From Mactromeris polynyma (lineage: Eukaryota > Mollusca > Bivalvia > Venerida > Mactridae): 64,000 nt of DNA. Below, piece by piece: positions 59,023 to 64,000 of this stretch. Both the position numbers and the translations under genes were made by a program. The first letter of the stretch is position 1; the number at the start of each line of letters is the position of its first letter. The notes under the pieces were generated by a model. The model ran no database searches and was not told the DNA's origin. It worked only from the letters and a program-made list of their open reading frames with translations. Location of the stretch: the NCBI GenBank assembly GCA_032209605.1, contig JASFXZ010000016.1, forward strand, positions 2,976,001 through 3,040,000, written 5' to 3'.

Positions 59023-59998
59023 TCGTTAAAGCTGTCAGACAGTTTACAGATTAAAATAGTGAACTGTTCATCTACAAAATTAGCCTTCAACATGTAAATC
59101 CATCTGATTTATTGACTTGACAAATTTATCAATGCATCTATAGATGAGATTCACCCATTCAGGTCATTTCGACTTGAAATAAGGAGTGTAATGTGTGTAT
59201 AATTTATACAGGGTCTTTAATTCTAACATTTAGGTCATGTCAAATGGCCTCTTTAATACTCGCAATATTATTGCCTGTAAGTTTTTGTAAACTAATAGCT
59301 TTACTTTTGTGAAAATTTGAGGAAAGAATAATCCTCGAAAATCTGGCAAAGACCCTTGATGTCGGGTTTAATTCCTAAACAGGTTATTGATATTAGGTGG
59401 GAAAATTCTACTAAGCCTAGCGTTTTAATAATGTAATGTATTGTTGATCGGAAGGCTTTTTTCGTTCTATCTTAATGGGTTTAAATATACAACGGCTCTA
59501 TGATTAATTCTAACTTGACTGATGCGGATTATTGTAGTTTGTATAAGTGCATTTATTTAAATTGACCGCGCCGGGTGACAAATGACCTAACTGTCCAGCA
59601 ATGTATACTTCTGACGTCAGGTTAAAGTACTCTTGAACTTACATACCATACCCTGAATAATAAAGCTGTTGTTTAATTGAACAATCACAGAATAATTGTA
59701 ATTAATAGTCTAAATTAGTACATGTGTACCTGATGTTTCAATGTGGTAAATGCTGATGGTTCAGGGGTTGCGTGTTTAATGGCGTTAAGTATATAATTAA
59801 ATTGTAGGGCACCAATAACAACCCGAGTATCATGTCTCCAGGCTCTCCAGCAGGATATACCAAACCACTAAGAACGCCGGAGCACCTGGTACTTACAAAA
59901 CTTTTAGGTGGCCGTGCACTTAGTATTGTGGCATTCCCTGCTTGATCCCTTCAATCAAATTTAAATCACTTCATTGCAATTTGGCAAACTTTCAATAA
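59023..59998. other. intron sequence, nothing specific seen
   Basis: A perfect palindromic CRE (CTGACGTCAG) at 59611-59620. 59810-59945 is somewhat GC-richer without recognised structure. Confidence 0.35.
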
Positions 59999-60146
59999 CA
60001 GGGGTTCCATTTGACTCTGGAGTTGACCCCCCTTTGACCCCTGGAAATTTCAAAAAGCCAAAAAGGTAATTTGGCTATAAAATGGTATAATTACAGTCAA
60101 AAAATATCAAATGACTTTTGTGATTCAGCGCTTTGTGGAACCCCTG
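59999..60146. mobile_element. hAT-like MITE candidate, no target duplication
   Basis: CAGGGGTTCCA at the left and TGGAACCCCTG at the right are perfect 11-bp inverted ends of the hAT type (CAGGGGTTC). 148 bp, non-coding. The 8-bp flanks (TTCAATAA and TCATGTTT) do not match, so the insertion is old or the boundary is wrong. Confidence 0.55.
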
Positions 60147-61061
60147 TCATGTTTTTAAAATAATAATTAATAATAATTTTGAAATTATCATGTCATTTTC
60201 TGTCATTTTGTGTATGAAGAATTATATTTCACTTTCAAGATTTTTTAAAATCTGAAAATTGTAAAATTTAACTTTATATTATAACGCTATTTATTTAGAT
60301 GCATTTTTTAGACCATGAAACTATTTTGAATTTGTATGTTAAAGATATTTTCTTATTGATAAAAAATTAATAACTTTACATCAAATATCGCAATTATCAA
60401 TCTAACAATTTCATTTGCTAAAGGTCAAAATGTTAACCATGCTTAGATATATGTTTATATACATTGGAACAAGTTATGAAAAGGGAATTTAATAATTGAT
60501 GAAAAAATTATTAAAAACATGATTCAGTGGAATTTGATTAGATGAGATAATCGAACGAGAATTATTTTCGACAATTTATATTGATGAATTTTTCATAGTT
60601 ATAATGATTAATGTAATTTTGGTAATAAATTTACTTCTGTATTAAACGTTGAGAATGAAAGTACAGTTATGACAAACTGACTTCTATTCAGTCCGATAAA
60701 GATGATATCAATCGCCGATTTTAAACTCCTTCAAAGTGATTGATTATACCTACAAAGTATTCGTGACATTACTTTTTGCATGTTAGCGAAAATAGAAATG
60801 TTAAGTAAATTAATTATCTACCACCTTGTAACTAGCGAACATAGTTTTGCGAAGTGAGTTTTTGGCAATCATTATGACTCTGCAATTTGTATACTACATT
60901 TAATGAATTTGTAACGTTTTCATCGATGATTTTTCGTAGCTAATATCGGAAATGATTTTGCAACATATTCCTCATCGTAAACTTCATTTTGTCTAGAATC
61001 AAAATTATTAAGTATAATTTGTAATTTTTGTAATGGGGATTTAATTAAGTCACATGAACAG
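60147..61061. other. very AT-rich intron sequence, nothing specific seen
   Basis: No exon or recognised repeat. Confidence 0.4.
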
Positions 61062-61310
61062 TCAGGGCCATATAGAAACTTTTCCAGCTATTAGGGTTCC
61101 AGCTAGGGAAGACCACAGGTGCTTCATTTAGCAGTATTTTAGGCATAGGAGGGCTCTTGGGTAGAATAACCGACCTTGAAGCCAAGGTAAGCCACCTTGA
61201 AAGCTTCCTCATTTATAATTCCAACATCCTGGGTGGGCTTCGAACTGCCATGGTGAGGGGCAAGTGACTTGAAGTCAGCCACCGTAACCACTTAGCCACT
61301 GAGGCCCCTA
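61062..61310 (-). mobile_element. tRNA-derived SINE, minus strand, full length
   Basis: Minus strand: GGGGCCTCAGTGGCTAAGTG (A box) and CATGGCAGTTCGAAGCCCAC (B box) at tRNA spacing. The body follows with GAGGAAGCTTTCAAGGTGGC, TTCAAGGTCGGTTATTCTAC and GTGGTCTTCCCTAGCTGGAA, in the order I recall for a common molluscan SINE. It is the same family as 18861-19091 and better preserved in the head. Confidence 0.72.
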
Positions 61311-61850
61311 TTATTGTTGAGGGGTTAAAGCAGTATTTTGTAGCAAAGTCCAATTTCTCTGGTATGTTATTATCCTTTTATCATAAATTATTATTATCAT
61401 GTGACTCATATAACCACTGTACAGATAATATTTATATAACATTGTCAAATTCCACAATTTAACTGAACTAGCTGCCTGCTTCATTTTTGAAATGTCTTGT
61501 TTCCTTGTATTGTAGTTTTTGGTTATTTTTTGTGATTAAATTGACACTTGCATACTTTCAGTCATCCATTTAAGCTATTACACCTCCATGGTTGAATTAT
61601 TGTAATCTTTAGAATGTAACAATGTATGATCTAACAGATGACTGAAGCACACCGAGTTCTGATGGATATCATTGTTACCTATTGCTAAAAATGAATACTC
61701 TAATCTAAAAATGAAACTGATTGGTCAAAAATATCTCCTTTGCACAAACAAGTTCCATAACTGAACTCCCAAGTGTCAATTTTTCTTTATATGCATCACC
61801 ATACATGGCTGCGAGTCATTTAATTAAACCTAAGTTTCCTGAACATCTAA

Positions 61851-62258
61851 CAAGCTGCAGTATGAACCGGCTATCTGCAACCAGCTGCAGTAGGAACTGG
61901 CTATATGCAACCAGCTGCAGTATGAAGTGGCTGTCTGCAACCAGCTGCAGTATGAACTGGCTGTCTGCAACCAGCTGCAGTAGGAACTGGCTATATGCAA
62001 CCAGCTGCAGTATGAAGTGGCTGTCTGCAACCAGCTGCAGTATGAACTGGCTGTCTGCAACCAGCTGCAGTAGGAACTAGCTATCTGCAACCAGCTGCAG
62101 TAGGAACTGGCTATCTGCAACCAGCTGCAGTAAGAACTGGCTATCTGCAACCAGCTGCAGTATGAACTGGCTATCTGCAACCAGCTGCAGTATGAACTAG
62201 CTAGCTGCAACCAGCTGCAGTAGGAACTAGCAAGCTGCAACCAGCTGCAGTAGGAACT
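61851..62258. repeat. 30-bp minisatellite, 13.6 copies
   Basis: Units of CCAGCTGCAGTAGGAACTGG + CTATCTGCAA; each has CAGCTGCAG. Units 2-4 are repeated as 5-7 (types TATATG, GAAGTGG..GTC, GAACTGG..GTC), a 90-bp higher-order block. The period of 30 keeps both strands open (10-residue repeats such as NWLSATSCSM and SSYCSWLQIA), which accounts for frames of 119 and 136 codons. Its sequence is unrelated to the 30-bp array at 51548. Confidence 0.96.
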
Positions 62259-63175
62259 GCATTAGTAATCAAGTATAACCACAAGTGATTATTAATGTGT
62301 TGTTTGTTTCCCATTTGTTTTCTGGGAAATATTTTAATGCATGTTTTGATCGAGTTCAATAGAAATCAGAAGCTATAAAAACATTTATATAAACCACACA
62401 ATTGATGTAACAATGAATAATTGTTGTTATATCAAAGGTCATTCAAATTGCATAAATTGTATTCACATCTAATGTTAGACACAAAATTCACATTTGATAG
62501 AATTCATGGTGGGCCTTTTCTTCTATGTTTCAATGCATTTATTTTTGTTAATTTTGATGAATACAAAATTGTAATTTATTATGCCCCATGCCATATCACT
62601 TTTTGGGGAATAAGAATTTTACTATTAAACTTGTGCAATTTATGTCTTTTTAATCCTGGCCCGCAGATATCGTACCGGTCCATGATCGCACGGATGCTGG
62701 TATAAACAGTAAATTATATACAAAATTAAACATAATCTTAACGCATCATGCCTTCACACATTTATACAAAGTTTAACTTAAATTTACCATATCTATAATT
62801 GACATATAAAACATTAAAATTGGTTTTGAAACTACAATTATGGTGGAAACAACAAAGAGCTGTACAATTTTCTGCTTAATTTGGACCTATTTGTTCAATG
62901 AGGTGTAAGGTTCGGTTCAAATACATCTGTATGAGTCATAAGTTGTTGAAAATATTATTTGAATTAATGTATCAAATGAAATATGATTGTGTGAATGCAA
63001 GATTTATTTGTTCAATTATACTTTTGATCTGTGTTTGAACGAGAGTAACTAGAACAACCTTCGCACTTTAAAAGTAAGTCTGAATGGAGGCACTCGGTAA
63101 TTGAATTAGCTGTCCTTCTATGCATCTATGTTTCCCTTCTTTGCTTGTCTGATGCCTAACAAGAGCATATCTTGA
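62259..63175. other. intron sequence, nothing specific seen
   Basis: A 94-codon + frame (62421-62705) is Leu/Phe/Ile-rich, lacks splice context and matches nothing I know. Confidence 0.4.
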
Positions 63176-64000
63176 AACTGGAATAGCTCAGGCATCAGTA
63201 ATACATGTGTACAAGAACCATAACTCGAACATCAGCAATATTTAAGTTAGTCATGTACTCGAACCATAACTCTAGCGTCAGTAATATTTAAGTAAGTCAT
63301 GTACAAGAACCATAACTCTAGCATCAGTAATATTTAAGTAAGTCATGTACAAGAACCATAACTCTAGCATCAGTAATATTTAAGTTAGTCATGTACAAGA
63401 ACCATAACTCTAGCATCAGTAATATTTAAGTAAGTCATGTACTGGAACCATAACTCCGGCATCAGTAATATTTAAGTTAGTCATGTACAAGAACCATAAC
63501 TCTAGCATCAGTAATATTTAAGTAAGTCATGTACTGGAACCATAACTCCGGCATCAGTAATATTTAAGGAAGTCATGTACTGGAACCATAACTCCGGCAT
63601 CAGTAATATTTAAGGAAGTGATATACAAGAACCATAACTCTAGCATCAGTAATATTATAGGAAGTGATATACAAGGACCATAACTCTAGCATCAGTAATA
63701 TTTAAGTAAGTCATGTACTCGAACCATAACTCTAGCATCAGTAATATTCAAGGAAGTCATGTACTGGAACCATAACTCCGGCATCAGTAATATTTAAGGA
63801 AGTGATATACAAGAACCATAACTCTAGCATCAGTAATATTTAAGGAAGTGATATACAAGAACCATAACTCTAGCATCAGTAATATTTAAGTAAGTCATGT
63901 ACTCGAACCATAACTCTAGCATCAGTAATATTTAAGGAAGTCATGTACTCGAACCATAGCTCTAGCATCAGTAATATTTAAGGAAGTCATGTACTTGACC
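63176..64000. repeat. 46-bp minisatellite, at least 18 copies, open at window edge
   Basis: Units of AAGAACCATAACTCTAGCAT + CAGTAATATTTAAGTAAGTC + ATGTAC. Variants (TCTAGC/TCCGGC, GTCATGTACTGG/GTGATATACAAG, TTAAGG/TTAAGT) occur in recurring blocks, so higher-order copying is likely. The left edge is degenerate (GAATAGCTCAGGCATCAGTA). The array runs off the right end, so its true size is unknown. The word ACCATAACTCT is common in molluscan dispersed repeats as I recall, suggesting a transposon seed. Confidence 0.95.

Larger units (their letters stand above)
53428..64000 (+). other. predicted intron 2, incomplete
   Basis: Begins with the GTTTGT donor at 53428 in phase 1. No acceptor followed by a convincing phase-1 exon was found before the window ends. 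The best candidate (ATTTCAG at about 56100, then a frame of about 30 codons) lacks a donor. The intron is therefore at least 10.5 kb. Confidence 0.4.

Noticed and set aside
58683..59097. 135/136-codon frames with CTLC and QHRV repeats
   Set aside because: By-products of the 12-bp array, open on both strands.
61721..62240. 119- and 136-codon frames with 10-residue repeats
   Set aside because: By-products of the 30-bp array; the period is a multiple of 3.

Overview
The window is eukaryotic, AT-rich, intron-dominated DNA. It is most likely from a mollusc, and a bivalve is my best guess. No long non-repetitive open reading frame exists on either strand. The clues to the organism are dispersed repeats of types I recognise from molluscan genomes: tRNA-derived SINEs with more than one tail type, a short TIR element with 'ATTATGCCCC' ends, pogo-like and hAT-like MITEs, and many minisatellites. 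I could not search a repeat library, so the taxon is an inference.

Only one protein-coding gene is supported, on the + strand, and only its first two coding exons lie here. A promoter-like stretch (inverted CCAAT box near 3623, TATA box at 3741) precedes a long 5' leader. A 21-codon exon at 4379-4441 starts at the first in-frame ATG and ends in phase 0 at a GTATGC donor. A second exon at 53316-53427 has a strong polypyrimidine/AG acceptor and a GTTTGT donor, starts in phase 0 and ends in phase 1. Joined, the two halves make one hydrophobic core (IAVILM + VLFVYG), a signal peptide, followed by a His/Asn/Asp-rich hydrophilic segment. The gene therefore seems to encode a secreted or membrane protein of unknown identity. 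Intron 1 is about 48.9 kb, and intron 2 runs out of the window.

Layout: 1-3600 is presumed upstream sequence, with a 37-bp array (1668-2075) and a 57-bp array (2859-3086). Intron 1 (4442-53315) holds three related 'TCGGCGCA' elements (two long inverted copies at 8 and 16 kb, one shortened at 44 kb), pogo-like MITEs, a perfect hAT-like foldback with 8-bp target duplication (10432-10565), several SINEs, two more TIR elements near 38 kb, a CAA/CAG tract with a 301-codon Asn/Ser frame (30.9-31.8 kb), a CpG-dense promoter-like block (32.5-33.1 kb), a 1.4-kb 25-bp minisatellite (46.8-48.3 kb) and a 30-bp minisatellite (51.5-52.1 kb). Intron 2 (53428-64000) holds SINEs and arrays of 67, 12, 30 and 46 bp. 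The last array continues past the window edge.

Minisatellites are concentrated in the last 18 kb. Several have higher-order structure, and at least one (57 bp) seems to have arisen by amplifying part of a dispersed repeat that is present as a single copy elsewhere in the window. No CRISPR, rRNA gene or functional tRNA was seen, and nothing amounts to a new multi-gene system.
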